This document shows positions 5,284 to 5,429 of a stretch of 5,429 nucleotides of DNA, in pieces. Each line of letters begins with the position of its first letter. Within the stretch, counting starts at the first letter, position 1. This DNA comes from Opitutales bacterium (GTDB taxonomy: Bacteria; Verrucomicrobiota; Verrucomicrobiia; Opitutales; Opitutaceae): positions 1 through 5,429 of the forward strand of contig JAJFLS010000632.1 in the NCBI GenBank assembly GCA_021772595.1. Reading direction: 5' to 3'. Under the pieces are notes generated by a model. The model made no database searches, was not told the origin of the DNA, and was given only the letters and a program-made list of their open reading frames with translations. A program made the position numbers and the translations under genes.

Positions 5284-5350
5284 AGTAGCTCAGCGCTTCA
5301 GCCTGAGCATCTCCAAGCTTACGAGCCTCAGGCTAAAGAGCTGAGCTACT
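5284..5350. repeat. Long inverted repeat (AGTAGCTCAG arms) after the oxidoreductase gene
   Basis: Two 24-base arms, 5284-5307 and 5327-5350, pair at 22 of 24 positions around a 19-base loop. Both outer ends read AGTAGCTCAG on their own strand, and each arm also contains a CTCAG/CTGAG stem. The layout matches the other GTAG-headed repeats here. It starts 23 bases after the oxidoreductase stop and ends 29 bases before the next start codon. An A-run precedes it but no T-tract follows on the plus strand, so it is not a classical intrinsic terminator for the upstream gene, although so strong a stem could stabilise the 3' end or hinder read-through. A dispersed repeat is the simpler explanation. 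Confidence 0.7.
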
Positions 5351-5379
5351 ATTACGCTTCCCCAAACCCCTCCCCGCCA

Positions 5380-5429
5380 ATGACGACCCCCGCCCCCGAT
5401 CAAAAAAAGCCCTGGTACAAATCTCTCAG
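5380..5429 (+). CDS. N-terminal fragment of a further gene, possibly a membrane transporter
   Basis: ATG at 5380 opens a frame that stays open to the window edge and encodes MTTPAPDQKKPWYKSL. A short polar, proline-rich tail followed by KPWYKSL just where a membrane segment would begin resembles the N-termini of dicarboxylate/amino-acid:cation symporters and some other transporters, but 16 residues cannot settle it. The upstream bases are C-rich without a Shine-Dalgarno. It runs in the same direction as the preceding oxidoreductase gene, with about 120 bp and a hairpin repeat between them. A run of seven A lies in codons 8-10. Confidence 0.45.
   Translation, partial: MTTPAPDQKKPWYKSL

Noticed and set aside
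5284..5350. Classical rho-independent terminator
   Set aside because: The stem is strong, but no T-tract follows on the plus strand, and the arms resemble a dispersed repeat family.

Overview
The window looks like chromosome from a free-living Gram-negative bacterium of the Planctomycetota-Verrucomicrobiota group, most likely Opitutae-like Verrucomicrobiota. The reasons are a Tat-exported Gfo/Idh/MocA oxidoreductase of the kind these phyla carry in many paralogues, a small stand-alone M50 membrane protease, intergenic hairpins beginning GTAG, and mostly weak or absent Shine-Dalgarno sequences. Base composition is moderately GC-rich by eye. The taxonomic call rests on family resemblance remembered without a search.

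Layout, left to right: (1) a GTAGGAG-type hairpin repeat at the left edge; (2) a Tat-secreted Gfo/Idh/MocA oxidoreductase on the minus strand (98-1555) with a good sigma70-type promoter at 1581-1608; (3) a non-coding divergent region holding a 73-bp MITE-like element; (4) a site-2-protease-like M50 gene on the plus strand (1884-2540); (5) a convergent intergenic region (2541-2831) packed with repeats: a second, 142-bp MITE-like element whose TAA target duplication coincides with the M50 stop codon, a REP-like double hairpin inside it, a further half-terminus and another hairpin; (6) an SsuD-like flavin-dependent (LLM class) monooxygenase on the minus strand (2832-4037); (7) a 122-bp divergent control region; (8) a cytoplasmic Gfo/Idh/MocA oxidoreductase on the plus strand (4160-5260); (9) a long hairpin repeat; (10) the first 16 codons of a further plus-strand gene.

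Functionally, the divergent monooxygenase/dehydrogenase pair shares one short control region with inverted AATCAA/TTGATT half-sites and is probably co-regulated. An SsuD-like desulfonating monooxygenase next to a sugar-type dehydrogenase recalls sulfosugar (sulfoquinovose) catabolism, but no flavin reductase or sulfonate transporter is visible, so this remains a hypothesis. The Tat-exported oxidoreductase and the M50 protease appear to be independent units.

The most notable non-gene signals are two related MITE-like insertions bracketing the M50 gene, each flanked by TAA, and a set of hairpin repeats found only on the 3' sides of genes. In one of these repeats, differences between the arms are compensated within each arm.
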